The notes under the pieces are model-generated. The model had not been told where the DNA came from and searched no databases. It saw nothing but the letters and a program-made list of their open reading frames with translations. A stretch of DNA of 64,000 nucleotides from Enterobacter sp. CC120223-11. GTDB taxonomy: Bacteria > Pseudomonadota > Gammaproteobacteria > Enterobacterales > Enterobacteriaceae. Numbering within the stretch: position 1 is the first letter of the stretch; each line of letters opens with the position of its first letter. This document shows, piece after piece, positions 1 to 8,518 of the stretch. Location: contig NZ_OBEF01000017.1 of assembly GCF_900215375.1 (NCBI RefSeq), forward strand, positions 43,651 through 107,650, read 5' to 3'. A program made the translations under genes and the position numbers.

Positions 1-820
1 TGGTGTTAATCAGCAGGAAGGGTTCCAGAATCACGCTGTTCACCACCGCCTGGTGAATGCCGAGCGTAAACAGGAAGTTACCGAAGCTGTAGATAAACAG
101 CGTGCCCGGCAGGCTGGTGTTGATCAACCGCAGCGGCTGCTGGATCAGAGTGATGATCAGATGGATCAGGTCAGTATGCAGCAGGTTTTTAAGCAGCGCG
201 GCAAAAATTGCAAACAGCGACAGCGTGAGGATAGTCGGCAGCAGCGAGGAGAACGACTGGCTGACTGCGGGCGGCACGTTAGGCCCGAGGTTAATCTCCA
301 GACGTTTGAACTGGGCGATGCGGATAAAGATCTCCGTCGCCAGCAGGCCGATAATCACGCCCGCAAAAATGCCCGTTGTGCCAATGTTGGCGAAGGTCAG
401 GACGGAGGTCAGGCTGACCGCCACTTTTCCGCCTACCGGCACCATCTCGACCTGCATTGGCATCATAATAATGAAGCTGCACAGGGCGATTATCACCGCC
501 GAAACCGGGTTACTAAAGTTTTTGTTACGCGCCAGCGACCACGCGATCATCGGAGCAATCAGCAATGCGGCAATATTCAACGTTCCGTTGATGATCGCAT
601 CGCCCCACACCTTGAATCCCGCCAGCGTATCTCCTTCAAAAACCCACGGAAATACCACGTTGTTCACCAGAACCGCGAGCCCTGCCAGGATAAATATCGG
701 CATGACTCCGGCGAACGCGTCGCGCAGCGAACGCAGGTGAACCTGGTTGGCGATGCGCGCCGAAAACTCCACGAAGCGATCGGTAAAAGACTGCATACTG
801 GTTGATACGTTATCAGACAT
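1..820 (-). CDS. PTS cellobiose/beta-glucoside EIIC permease (5' part, cut by window edge)
   Basis: Membrane EIIC subunit of a sugar phosphotransferase system, probably for cellobiose or another beta-glucoside, which takes up the sugar as it is phosphorylated. Reading the minus strand from ATG at 820 (MSDNVSTSMQSF...) gives about 273 codons running off the left edge, so the C-terminus is missing. Several hydrophobic helices are visible, such as AGVMPIFILAGLAVLVNN and ANIGTTGIFAGVIIGLL. This is the pattern of the lactose/cellobiose EIIC family (CelB/ChbC-like). An AAAGG ribosome site lies 9 nt before the ATG. It follows the 6-phospho-beta-glucosidase by 93 nt on the same strand, so both are probably one operon. 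EIIA and EIIB must lie elsewhere or beyond the edge. The exact substrate is inferred from the neighbour. Confidence 0.85.
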   Translation of the reverse strand, partial: MSDNVSTSMQSFTDRFVEFSARIANQVHLRSLRDAFAGVMPIFILAGLAVLVNNVVFPWVFEGDTLAGFKVWGDAIINGTLNIAALLIAPMIAWSLARNKNFSNPVSAVIIALCSFIIMMPMQVEMVPVGGKVAVSLTSVLTFANIGTTGIFAGVIIGLLATEIFIRIAQFKRLEINLGPNVPPAVSQSFSSLLPTILTLSLFAIFAALLKNLLHTDLIHLIITLIQQPLRLINTSLPGTLFIYSFGNFLFTLGIHQAVVNSVILEPFLLINT

Positions 821-913
821 TTGCACAGACCTTTTGTAGACTCACTCGTACTCCCGTTACGTATCCGGGCAGCAGCCCGAATACGCACAGGGATAACCCG
901 GTTTGCTCAGCGC

Positions 914-2287
914 TTACATCTCTTCGCCGTTCGAACGGATCGCCTGTTTTAACCACGCGTAGCTTTTCTTCGGCACGCGTTTCAGATCTTTCAGATCGTG
1001 GTTTTCGCGGTTGACGTACACCACGCCATAGCGCTTACGCATATCGCCCTGCGAGCTCAGAATGTCGATAAGCCCCCAGCCGAGATAGCCAATCACCTCT
1101 GCGCCATCCTCGAAAATGGCCTCTTTCATCGCGTTGATATGGTCGCGGTGATAGGCGATGCGGTAGTCATCGGCAATCATGTTTTTGCCGTCCCACTCTT
1201 CAATCACGCCGATGCCGTTTTCAATCGGGAACACCGGCATGCGCCAGTTGTTGTAGTACTGGGTGATGATGGTGCGGAAACCGAGCGGGTCAATCTGCCA
1301 GTTCCATTCGGTGGCCTTCAGATACGGGTTATTTTTATCGCCGTATTTCAGGTAATAGTTCACCTCGGTGCCTTCAGGGATCGGGTCGGTATCGAGCGTG
1401 CGGCTGGCGTAATAGCTGAACGCCATATAATCATTTTTGTTGCTGTTGATAAGCTTCAGGTCTTCTTCACGATAAATATCTTCAAAGCCTTCACGCTTCA
1501 CCACCGCCATCACTTCCGGGCTGTAGCCCTGCCCTGCATATACACGCAGCAGGTTCTGATTAAGGAATTCATCATGCTGCTGGGCGCAGAAGATATCGCG
1601 CGGTTTGCAGGTCGCCGGGTAGATCAGTTGGTGAGCCAGCATCCCGCCCATCAGCTTGCCAGGTTTGGTTTCGTGCAGGTATTGGGTGAGTTTCACATGA
1701 GCGACCATGGTGTGATGCTGAATTTCATACAGCTCACGCAGGGTTTCATCGCCGCGCATATAACCTGAAATGCGGAACGCGATCGGCATGTGGAAGATGT
1801 TCTGCTCGTTGAAGGTGAGCCAGTACTTCACCTTGTCGCCGTAGCAGTCGATCATCTTTTGGCCGTAGCGGACGAAGGCGTCCATCACGCGGCGGTCGTT
1901 GAAGCCGTTGTACTCTTCGGCCAGTGCCAGAGGCATATCGAAGTGATAGAGGCAGATCATCGGCTCGATGCCGCGGGCAATCAAGCCGTCGATAAAGCGG
2001 TGATAAAAATCAATGCCTTCCTGATTGAATTCGCCGTCGCCCATCGGGCAGACGCGGCTCCAGGCTATCTGGAAGCGGTAGCAGTTCATGCCCAGATCCT
2101 GCATCAGGTCAAAGTCTTCTTCAAAGCGGTGATAGGAATCGGTTGCCACCTTCCAGTCAGAGGCAAACTCGGACGGCTCGCGGATGTCATACACCGACTT
2201 GCCCTTTCCGCCCTCGTTCCAGGCCCCTTCGGTCTGCATGCTGGATACCGAGTTACCCCACAAAAAATCCTTTGCCAGTTTCTTCAT
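914..2287 (-). CDS. 6-phospho-beta-glucosidase, glycoside hydrolase family 1
   Basis: Cytoplasmic enzyme that hydrolyses phosphorylated beta-glucosides delivered by the adjacent PTS permease. The 457-residue protein has the GH1 layout: N-terminal FLWGNSVSSMQTEGAW, the acid/base glutamate at about residue 161 in LTFNEQN, and the nucleophile at about residue 356 in PIENGIG. The residues after NE (Q-N, not P) resemble the 6-phospho-specific branch (BglA/AscB have NEIN) and not plain beta-glucosidases. Length is normal for the family. It is first in the operon, and its leader carries two copies of a 12-bp palindrome, so a repressor released by sugar probably controls it. I recognise the family but do not assign a specific symbol. 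Confidence 0.93.
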   Translation of the reverse strand: MKKLAKDFLWGNSVSSMQTEGAWNEGGKGKSVYDIREPSEFASDWKVATDSYHRFEEDFDLMQDLGMNCYRFQIAWSRVCPMGDGEFNQEGIDFYHRFIDGLIARGIEPMICLYHFDMPLALAEEYNGFNDRRVMDAFVRYGQKMIDCYGDKVKYWLTFNEQNIFHMPIAFRISGYMRGDETLRELYEIQHHTMVAHVKLTQYLHETKPGKLMGGMLAHQLIYPATCKPRDIFCAQQHDEFLNQNLLRVYAGQGYSPEVMAVVKREGFEDIYREEDLKLINSNKNDYMAFSYYASRTLDTDPIPEGTEVNYYLKYGDKNNPYLKATEWNWQIDPLGFRTIITQYYNNWRMPVFPIENGIGVIEEWDGKNMIADDYRIAYHRDHINAMKEAIFEDGAEVIGYLGWGLIDILSSQGDMRKRYGVVYVNRENHDLKDLKRVPKKSYAWLKQAIRSNGEEM

Positions 2288-2304
2288 TGTTGCTCTCCGC
2301 TAAT

Positions 2305-2337
2305 ATGACTAGTCATTTAAAATTCATGACTAGTCAT
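2305..2337 (-). promoter_or_regulatory. Tandem palindromic operator for the beta-glucoside operon
   Basis: The 12-bp perfect palindrome ATGACTAGTCAT occurs twice, at 2305-2316 and 2326-2337, with 21 bp between centres, that is two helical turns. It lies 18 nt before the 6-phospho-beta-glucosidase start codon. Short TGAC-TAGTCA-type palindromes suit GntR/HutC-family sugar repressors. The regulator is not in the window, so its identity is inference. Confidence 0.65.
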
Positions 2338-2404
2338 ATAGAACGAAATGACAATTCAGGCAAAAAGGTTGTGCTGTTTTTGTGAGCGGTTTCGAAAACC
2401 AGGC

Positions 2405-2432
2405 AAAAAAAAGGGCGGACCTTAGTCCACCC
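2405..2432 (-). terminator. Rho-independent terminator after the aldo/keto reductase
   Basis: On the minus strand, stem GGGTGGAC / GTCCGCCC with a 4-nt loop is followed by eight T residues, 18 nt after the reductase stop codon. Confidence 0.85.
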
Positions 2433-2450
2433 CGTTTGATATAACCCAAC

Positions 2451-3488
2451 TCAGCCTTTCAGCTGATTACGACGGTATTCGCCCTGCCGCTCCAGCATCC
2501 AGCCCGGATACTCGCGCGGCAGCGCACTGACGGCATCCAGCTGCTTCAGCTCACTTTCCGTCAGACGAATCTCCGTGGCCGCGATGTTATCGGCCAGCTG
2601 GTCCGGGCGTTTCGCCCCGATGATGACACTGCTGACGACCGGCTGATGCAGCAGCCACGCCAGGGCGATTTGCGCCACCGACACACCCTTGCTCTCGGCG
2701 ATGTTGCGCATCACGTCGATGCAGTCGAAGCCGCGCTCTTTGTCCACCGGCGGGAAGTCAAACTCCAGCCGACGTCCGCCCGCCTCATTCTGCCCGTCGC
2801 GGCCGTATTTACCGCTAAGGAAGCCGCCCGCCAGCGGACTCCAGACCATCAGCCCGACGCCTTCGCTCTGCATCATCGGCACCAGTTCACGTTCGAGATC
2901 GCGCCCGGCAATGGTGTAGTAGGCCTGCAAAGAAGCAAAGCGCGACAGCCCAAGCCTGTCGGAAATCCCCAGCGCCTTCATGATTTGCCACGCCGACCAG
3001 TTTGATACGCCGATGTAGCGCACGTGACCATGTTGAACAAGGTTATCCAGCGCATAGAGCGTTTCTTCTATTGGCGTGGCAGGGTCAAAACCGTGCAGCT
3101 GATAGAGATCGATATGATCGAGCTGCATGCGGCGCAGGCTCTCCTTCACGCTGTTGATGATGTGATAGCGCGAACTGCCGCGTGAATTCACGCCTGCCGT
3201 GCCGGTTTCGCCAAACACTTTCGTCGCCACGACCACGTTTTCACGCGGCACCTTCAGATTTTTCAGCGCCTGGCCGGTGATCTCCTCCGAGCGCCCTTCC
3301 GAATAGACGTTGGCGGTGTCGATAAAATTAATGCCCGCATCCAGCGCGCTGCCCACCAGCCGCTCGGCGTCGGCCTGCTGCAGCTGGCCGATTTTTCCCC
3401 ACATGCCACCTTCGCCGCCAAACGTCATGGTGCCAAGGCAAAGTTCAGAGACAAACAAACCGGTATTGCCTAATTTCTGATAACGCAT
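2451..3488 (-). CDS. Aldo/keto reductase
   Basis: NAD(P)H-dependent oxidoreductase of the AKR superfamily, 345 residues as a TIM barrel. Visible hallmarks are the start MRYQKLGNTGLFVSELCLGTMTFGG, the catalytic tetrad residues Asp57 and Tyr62 in FIDTANVYSEGRSEE, Lys90 in VVVATKVFG, and the His of LYQLHG. The reading frame is open further upstream, but ATG 3488 is preceded by GGAGAGAG and matches the usual N-terminus, so I chose it. It is a single-gene unit ending in a strong terminator. The substrate cannot be told from sequence. It resembles the 'general stress'/IolS-type reductases, but no symbol is justified. Confidence 0.9.
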   Translation of the reverse strand: MRYQKLGNTGLFVSELCLGTMTFGGEGGMWGKIGQLQQADAERLVGSALDAGINFIDTANVYSEGRSEEITGQALKNLKVPRENVVVATKVFGETGTAGVNSRGSSRYHIINSVKESLRRMQLDHIDLYQLHGFDPATPIEETLYALDNLVQHGHVRYIGVSNWSAWQIMKALGISDRLGLSRFASLQAYYTIAGRDLERELVPMMQSEGVGLMVWSPLAGGFLSGKYGRDGQNEAGGRRLEFDFPPVDKERGFDCIDVMRNIAESKGVSVAQIALAWLLHQPVVSSVIIGAKRPDQLADNIAATEIRLTESELKQLDAVSALPREYPGWMLERQGEYRRNQLKG

Positions 3489-3629
3489 AACTCTCTCCTC
3501 AAAGGGATGTCGTGGTGAGTGTTCATTAGTTATAACCACACACCTGCGTTTGCGAATGGGGCGATTCTGTGCATTTCTTGCCCAATTCTCTGAAATTCAC
3601 CGTCGCCGAGGGTCGGGCCCATCACGGGC

Positions 3630-3755
3630 GCCGCAGAGAAAGGAGCAAATGGTGAACATCACGATGCAAATGATGAAGAACAGCTTGGGCCCGAGCAGGC
3701 GGCTCAGGAAGGCTGAAATCGGTAGTACAATGCCATTCGCCAGGAAATCCTGGCA
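3630..3755 (-). pseudogene. Remnant of an MFS (DHA2/EmrB-like) drug exporter
   Basis: On the minus strand, a stretch of about 42 codons reads DFLANGIVLPISAFLSRL and continues to a hydrophobic helix ending in FTICSFLCG. This is the first-to-third helix region of EmrB/QacA-type exporters (family motif: LANGIVLP, then a glycine-containing loop and a second helix). No start codon, no upstream helix and no downstream body of the protein is present. The piece starts within 10 nt of the ybiR stop codon and degenerates into unrelated sequence at about 3630. It is inferred to be the scar of a deleted transporter gene. Confidence 0.6.
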
Positions 3756-3763
3756 ATTGAGCA

Positions 3764-4876
3764 TTATCTGACAAGCATCAGCAGACCAAATCCGACCAGC
3801 GCCGCCCACAGCAGCATCGGCACAGAATAGAGGTGAAAGCGCCACCAAATGCGGCGATCGTTCGCCATCCGCAGGGCAATAAGATTCGCAAGGGAGCCCG
3901 GCAGCAGGCCAAAGCCACCCACGTTGACCGCCCAGGCAAGCAGTATGGAAGGCGGCACGTAATTAATGAGCAAAATGGTCGAAGGCACGTTGCTTATCAC
4001 CTGCGAAAGCCCGATTGCCGTCAGCCAGAGCCCGCCGTCCGACAGCCCACTGACGCCGCTTAATGCGTGGTGCAGCGCAGGCAGCTGCGTCATGAGATGA
4101 ACGTCGACGAACATCGCCATAAAGACCAGCAGCAGCGTCCAGTCCACGCTGAACACCACCCGACGCTCCAGCAGCAGGAAACCGACGGCAAGCAGCAGCA
4201 GCCCCCACAATTCAAGGCGCAGCTCAAGGCTGACGATAAAGATGAGATAAAACGCGAGGCAGCACCAGACCAGCTTCGGGCTCCAGCCAGGCGTGCGGTC
4301 ACCGCTCTGGAAGTGCAGCTTTTTGGCCGGGAAGCACACCCAGCACAGCAGCAGCAACGACAGCATCATCGCCAGCGCCAGCGGCGCCATTTGGGCACTG
4401 AATGAGAGGAAAGAGAGCCCGGAGCGCCCCCATAGCAAAATGTTTTGCGGATTGCCGATTGGCGTCAGCAGCGAGCCCGCATTCACCGCCAGGGCTTCAA
4501 AAATAATCAGCCGGTTAACCGGAATGGCGCTCCATTTTTTCAGCGTCAGGGTCAGCGGCACCACGATAAACAGCGCCACGTCGTTGGTCAGAAATGTTGA
4601 AAGCAGCGCCGCCGCCAGCACCATAAACAGTGCCAACTGACGCTCGGTAGCAAAGCGGCGCGACATTTTACGTCCCAGTACGTCAAAATAGCCGCTCTGC
4701 TCCACACCTTTGGTCAGCAGCATCAGGCCGCTCAGGGTGACGATGGTGTGCCAGTCGATAGCTGAAGGCCAGGCTGATGGCTTAAAAGGAACAAATAGAG
4801 AAAGCGCGATACCGGTGAGGATCAACAGGTGCAAAAAGCGGTCGCGCAGGAGCGACCGCAGAAAAGGGAGGTTCAT
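3764..4876 (-). CDS. ybiR: YbiR, putative SLC13/ArsB-like anion transporter
   Basis: Inner-membrane protein of 370 residues (E. coli YbiR about 372) with about ten hydrophobic segments, for example [45 protein letters not shown] and [17 protein letters not shown]. The FLTNDVALF and [12 protein letters not shown] segments are typical of the ion-transporter superfamily that holds ArsB, NhaD and citrate permeases. The start codon overlaps the mntR stop by 4 nt (ATGA), so the two are co-translated, as in E. coli. Substrate unknown. The tight link to mntR hints at metal physiology, but this is only inference. Confidence 0.88.
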   Translation of the reverse strand: MNLPFLRSLLRDRFLHLLILTGIALSLFVPFKPSAWPSAIDWHTIVTLSGLMLLTKGVEQSGYFDVLGRKMSRRFATERQLALFMVLAAALLSTFLTNDVALFIVVPLTLTLKKWSAIPVNRLIIFEALAVNAGSLLTPIGNPQNILLWGRSGLSFLSFSAQMAPLALAMMLSLLLLCWVCFPAKKLHFQSGDRTPGWSPKLVWCCLAFYLIFIVSLELRLELWGLLLLAVGFLLLERRVVFSVDWTLLLVFMAMFVDVHLMTQLPALHHALSGVSGLSDGGLWLTAIGLSQVISNVPSTILLINYVPPSILLAWAVNVGGFGLLPGSLANLIALRMANDRRIWWRFHLYSVPMLLWAALVGFGLLMLVR

Positions 4877-5346
4877 TCAGCGTGCTGTCCTGCCTGAAGG
4901 GTAAACTGGCGGAAGCGTTCGAGCGTCTCTTCGCTGACGTGGTGCTCCATACCTTCCGCATCACGGCGGGCGGTGTCCTGACTGACGCCAATGGCCAGCA
5001 GGAAATTTTCCACGATCTGATGGCGCTCGCGAGTTTCCTGCGCCAGCTTCTCCCCTTCCGGCGTCAGAAACACGCCGCGCCAGGGAATCTGCTGAATGAG
5101 CCCAACGCCCGCCAGTCGTTTTAACATTTTCGCTACCGTCGGCTGAGACACGCCCAGCCGTGCCGCCATATCGACCTGACGTGCTTCGCCCACTTCGCGG
5201 ATCAGATCGGAGATAAGCTCCACGTAATCATCAATCAGCTCGCGGCGGTGCGCCTCACGCACCTGCCGAAAGCCTTCCACGTGCTCTTCGACATTCACTA
5301 ACTGCGTCACTTTTTTTACTCCTGGGGTGCCCGGGCGACGGCTCAT
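4873..5346 (-). CDS. mntR: MntR, manganese-responsive transcriptional regulator
   Basis: DtxR-family repressor/activator that binds Mn(II) and controls manganese import and export genes. The 157-residue product (E. coli 155) has a winged-helix segment ([42 protein letters not shown]) and the metal-binding dimerisation half ([13 protein letters not shown] ... [14 protein letters not shown]), where His and Glu ligands are present. It is divergent from mntS, and the gap between them carries two MntR-type boxes. It forms an operon with ybiR. Confidence 0.96.
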   Translation of the reverse strand: MSRRPGTPGVKKVTQLVNVEEHVEGFRQVREAHRRELIDDYVELISDLIREVGEARQVDMAARLGVSQPTVAKMLKRLAGVGLIQQIPWRGVFLTPEGEKLAQETRERHQIVENFLLAIGVSQDTARRDAEGMEHHVSEETLERFRQFTLQAGQHAE

Positions 5347-5437
5347 TGTGCTTCCTCTTCGCGGTGACGCGTTAATGCATCAAGTTAAGGAGCTCTATTG
5401 TATAGGATAGTGACCTGAGCACAAAAAATTAACGTTT

Positions 5438-5472
5438 TAGCCATAGCTAAGTAATATAGCCTGTGCTATATC
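5438..5472 (+). promoter_or_regulatory. Two tandem MntR boxes in front of mntS
   Basis: Two copies of the core TAGC-N4-GCTA lie at 5438-5449 (TAGCCATAGCTA) and 5457-5468 (TAGCCTGTGCTA). Their centres are 19 bp apart. The second extends to AATATAGCCTGTGCTATATC at 5453-5472, close to the MntR consensus as I know it. They sit about 60-95 nt before the mntS start codon and about 90 nt before mntR, so they may serve either promoter. Confidence 0.75.
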
Positions 5473-5530
5473 TGTATGTAATACGAACATCCTTCAGGGA
5501 GTGAAGGTGCAGAAAGTTCAGGAGGGTCTG

Positions 5531-5656
5531 ATGAACGAATTCAAGAGGTGCTTAAGCGTGTTTAGCCATTCTCCCTTTAAAGTCCGCCTGATGCTGATCG
5601 CCATGCTTTGCGACATCATCAACGGCAAACCCCGGCAGGACAAGCCTTCACACTAA
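5531..5656 (+). CDS. mntS: MntS, small manganese-homeostasis protein
   Basis: 41-residue protein read from ATG 5531: MNEFKRCLSVFSHSPFKVRL, then MLIAMLCDIINGKPRQDKPSH. It matches E. coli MntS (42 aa) almost throughout as I recall it, including FSHSPFKVRLML and LCD. MntS is a membrane-associated small protein made at low Mn. It raises intracellular manganese by inhibiting the exporter MntP. The start is preceded by AGGAGGGTCTG. In E. coli the transcript was first described as the sRNA RybA. A terminator hairpin follows directly, and MntR boxes lie upstream, fitting repression by Mn-MntR. Confidence 0.93.
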   Translation: MNEFKRCLSVFSHSPFKVRLMLIAMLCDIINGKPRQDKPSH

Positions 5657-5657
5657 T

Positions 5658-5686
5658 GCGGCGTCGCGGTACGCCGCTTCATTTTT
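5658..5686 (+). terminator. Terminator of mntS
   Basis: Stem GCGGCG / CGCCGC followed by TTCATTTTT, one nt after the mntS stop codon. Between here and the opgE start (5687-5926) I see only leader sequence. Confidence 0.75.
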
Positions 5687-5926
5687 CTGTCATACAACAC
5701 AGTTAGTCTGATCGTTTTGCCCAATAACCCCCTTCTTTTTTCCGGATTTGTAATCGCCCTCGCAAAACAATTTGTTATGGGGTGTTGACGCCGTTATTCA
5801 TCAAATTTATCTTCTTGCATCCCTGCAGCTTTAGCGCCTCGATGAACCCCATTCCTCACGCACTGCCAGGCAGGTTTTACCCTTTGACGCCAGGGGACGC
5901 ACATGGCGGCTTTTTGATTGTGACCT

Positions 5927-7510
5927 ATGAATGTAACGCTGAAAGAAACGCTGGCCGCGCGTGGCCTGGCGCTCAACCCATGGACCGGATTTTACTTTTT
6001 ACAATCGCTGCTGATGAATCTGGCGCTGGGATATCCTTTCAGCCTCCTGTATACCGTCGCTTTTACCTGTGTCCTGCACGTACTGTGGCGCGCGCTGCCG
6101 CGCACGCAGAAAGTCCTGCTGGGCCTCTATTCTCTGGTGGCGGCCTTTTATTATCCGTTTGGTCAGGCCTACGGCTCACCTAACTTTAATACCCTGCTGG
6201 CGCTCCATTCGACGAACCCTGAAGAATCCACGGAAATTCTGACCATCTTCCCGTGGTACAACTATTTTATTTCCCTCTTTATTTTCGCCCTCGGCGTGAT
6301 AGCGGTGCGCCGCAAGCCGGAAGGAAAGCGCGCGTGGAGCAAAATCGATATTCTGTGCCTGATTTTTTGCGTTGGCGTCGCGTTCGTGCGTCCGATTCAG
6401 GAAATTGCCTGGGATGGCGTATTTCGACTGAGCAAAATTGGCTACCCGGCCGTGCGCTTCGTGCATGACGTGGCCGTCAGCAATCAGCAGGTCCTGGATG
6501 AGCAGGCGCGTCTGGCGCAGTTTGCCAACCAAAAAGATACCTGGAACGTGGTGGCGGTGAAGCCGAAGTATCACACCTATGTCGTGGTGATTGGCGAGAG
6601 CGCGCGCCGGGATGCGCTGGGTGCATTTGGCGGCCACTGGGCTAACACGCCTTTTGCAAACAGCGTGAACGGCACATTGTTTACCGACTATATTTCCGCC
6701 AGCGGTTCTACACAGAAATCACTGGGTCTGACGCTCAACCACGTGGAAGACGGCAAACCACAGTATCAGAATAACTTTGTGACCCTGGCCAACCGCGCAG
6801 GGTTCCAGACCTGGTGGTTCTCCAATCAGGGGCAGATTGGTGAGTACGACACGGCCATCGCCAGCATCGCCAAACGCGCAGACGAAGCGCATTTCCTGAA
6901 AAGCGGCGACTTTGAGGCCGATAAAAACACCCAGGATACCGATCTGCTGAAGATGACCGCGCAGGTGCTCTCCACCGAGCGTACCCAGCCACAGCTGATC
7001 GTTCTGCATCTGATGGGCTCGCATCCCCAGGCCTGCGATCGCACCCAGGGCAAATACACCGATTTTGTGACCTCGAAAGAGACGTCATGCTATCTCTACA
7101 CCATGACCCAGACCGACCAGCTGCTCAGCAAGCTCTACGATCAGCTGCGTAACGCCGGGGACAGCTTCTCACTGGTCTATTTCTCCGATCATGGACTGGC
7201 TTTTAAGGAACGCGGCAAGTCCGTGCAGTATCTGGCGCATGATGACAAGTTCCAGCAGAACTTCCAGGTGCCGTTTATGGTGCTCTCCAGTGATGACAAA
7301 GCGCATCGGGTGATTAAGGCTCGCCGGTCGGCAAACGACTTCCTGAGCTTCTTCTCGCAGTGGACAGGGATCCAGGCTGAAGAGATTAAGCCTCGCTACC
7401 GCTTTGTTTCCACTCAGAAAGCAGGCCCGGTTTACGTCACCAACTTCCAGCTGCAGAAGGTGGATTACACCCATCTGGGTACCGACATCTTTGATACCGG
7501 CACCCGCTAA
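5927..7510 (+). CDS. opgE: YbiP/OpgE, phosphoethanolamine transferase
   Basis: Inner-membrane transferase of 527 residues (same length as E. coli YbiP, now OpgE, which adds phosphoethanolamine to osmoregulated periplasmic glucans). About five N-terminal membrane helices (residues 15-175) are followed by a periplasmic alkaline-phosphatase/sulfatase domain. Its metal site is visible in VVVIGESARRDALGAFGGH, the nucleophile region ISASGSTQKSLGLTLN, and the distal YFSDHGLAF. It belongs to the same fold as EptA/PmrC, which lies in this window at 37441, but the two are clearly different paralogs. The start MNVTLKETLAARG matches the E. coli protein. Confidence 0.93.
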   Translation: MNVTLKETLAARGLALNPWTGFYFLQSLLMNLALGYPFSLLYTVAFTCVLHVLWRALPRTQKVLLGLYSLVAAFYYPFGQAYGSPNFNTLLALHSTNPEESTEILTIFPWYNYFISLFIFALGVIAVRRKPEGKRAWSKIDILCLIFCVGVAFVRPIQEIAWDGVFRLSKIGYPAVRFVHDVAVSNQQVLDEQARLAQFANQKDTWNVVAVKPKYHTYVVVIGESARRDALGAFGGHWANTPFANSVNGTLFTDYISASGSTQKSLGLTLNHVEDGKPQYQNNFVTLANRAGFQTWWFSNQGQIGEYDTAIASIAKRADEAHFLKSGDFEADKNTQDTDLLKMTAQVLSTERTQPQLIVLHLMGSHPQACDRTQGKYTDFVTSKETSCYLYTMTQTDQLLSKLYDQLRNAGDSFSLVYFSDHGLAFKERGKSVQYLAHDDKFQQNFQVPFMVLSSDDKAHRVIKARRSANDFLSFFSQWTGIQAEEIKPRYRFVSTQKAGPVYVTNFQLQKVDYTHLGTDIFDTGTR

Positions 7511-7517
7511 CTGATTT

Positions 7518-7547
7518 GCCGGATGGCGCTGCGCTCATCCGGCCTAC
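7518..7547. repeat. REP (palindromic unit) element
   Basis: GCCGGATGGCGCTGCGCTCA followed by TCCGGCCTAC forms an imperfect hairpin typical of enterobacterial REP/PU sequences. It lies 7 nt after the opgE stop, in the convergent opgE-ompX gap. Similar units occur at 53370 and 56251. Confidence 0.85.
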
Positions 7548-7603
7548 AATGCCTGCAGGCCCGCGCAAACGAAATACCACCGGGCGATACCCTTTCTTCA
7601 GAC

Positions 7604-7634
7604 AAAAAAAATCCGCCACGTGGGCGGATTTTTA
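7604..7634. terminator. Bidirectional terminator between opgE and ompX
   Basis: A-tract, stem ATCCGCC / GGCGGAT, then a T-tract. The hairpin carries a U-run in both directions, 15 nt from the ompX stop codon. Confidence 0.88.
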
Positions 7635-7649
7635 TTATCACCGAAGTGA

Positions 7650-8162
7650 TTAGAAACGGTAACCGACGCCTGCGATCCAGGTGCCAACGTCAACGTTACG
7701 AATACGAGACTGCTCGTAGGAGAAGTCCAGCGCTACGTTTTCGATTGGGTTGAACTGCAGACCTGCACCGTAAGAGAAACCGTAGTCGCTCATGTCGGAT
7801 TTGTTGCCTGGGAGGTCGTTAGCCTGGAATTTACCGTAGCCAACACCCACTACGCCGTAGATGCTTGCCCAGTCATTGATGCGGTAAGCAGGACCAGCGG
7901 TGATACCGTAGTACTGACCTTTGTTATAAATGCCATCTTCGCTACGGTTTTTCTCGGTGTAGGTGAAGGAACCGATCACGCCGAGTGGGTTGTTATCCTG
8001 CTCGTAACGGTATTTCAGGTTGAAACCACCTGCTTTGTTCGCTTCGCCCTGCATGTCGCTCTGAGCGTAGCCGCCAGTAACGGTAGAAGTTGCAGCTACA
8101 GCGGTACCTGCGGTCGCAGCCAGAACAATGGCCAGTGCGGAAAGACGTGCAATTTTATTCAT
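7650..8162 (-). CDS. ompX: Outer membrane protein X
   Basis: Eight-stranded outer-membrane beta-barrel of the Ail/OmpX family, 170 residues. The signal peptide MNKIARLSALAIVLAATAGT ends AVA before ATSTVTGGYAQSD. Family blocks SPLGVIGSFTYTEK-like, YYGITAGPAYRINDWASIYG and C-terminal DVGTWIAGVGYRF with terminal Phe (Bam signal) are all present. The frame opens six nt earlier at a GTG, but ATG 8162, behind GAGGTGGTT, matches E. coli. It is a monocistronic gene ending in a bidirectional terminator. The long leader (8163 to about 8250) is where MicA and CyaR sRNAs act in E. coli. I did not verify pairing here. Confidence 0.96.
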   Translation of the reverse strand: MNKIARLSALAIVLAATAGTAVAATSTVTGGYAQSDMQGEANKAGGFNLKYRYEQDNNPLGVIGSFTYTEKNRSEDGIYNKGQYYGITAGPAYRINDWASIYGVVGVGYGKFQANDLPGNKSDMSDYGFSYGAGLQFNPIENVALDFSYEQSRIRNVDVGTWIAGVGYRF

Positions 8163-8518
8163 AACCACCTCAAATGTGCTTCAAGTAAGTCCGTAAGTTT
8201 TAAATATACCAAAATTTGTTAAGAAACTCTTTGAGATTCACGTTGTCTAAGGGGGCTAATCGTGTAACTAAACGTTTCCACTGATAAACATCCCTGTTGA
8301 ATATCAACAGTTTCTTCGCAGATTTTGCCATTATTGCGCTCATTAACTAACGCATTCATCCAGATTAATCCTAAACAGGCAGAATTTTTCTCCGCCGACT
8401 GAACTTTATTGTAAGGCGCTTTGGCCGGTTTTTTTTTCAACATTGTCTAAACCAGAAAGACGTTATTCATTTACACTGCCTGTTTTACTTCTTTTGACAA
8501 AAGCTGACAGGAGAAAGG
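8163..8518. other. Divergent ompX/rhtA intergenic region
   Basis: 356 nt with AT-rich leader sequence for both genes. A 74-codon minus-strand frame at 8219-8443 has no ribosome site or family likeness and is not called. I see no other feature. Confidence 0.5.

Noticed and set aside
8219..8443. 74-codon frame in the ompX-rhtA gap
   Set aside because: No ribosome site and no family resemblance. The gap is leader and promoter sequence for two divergent genes.
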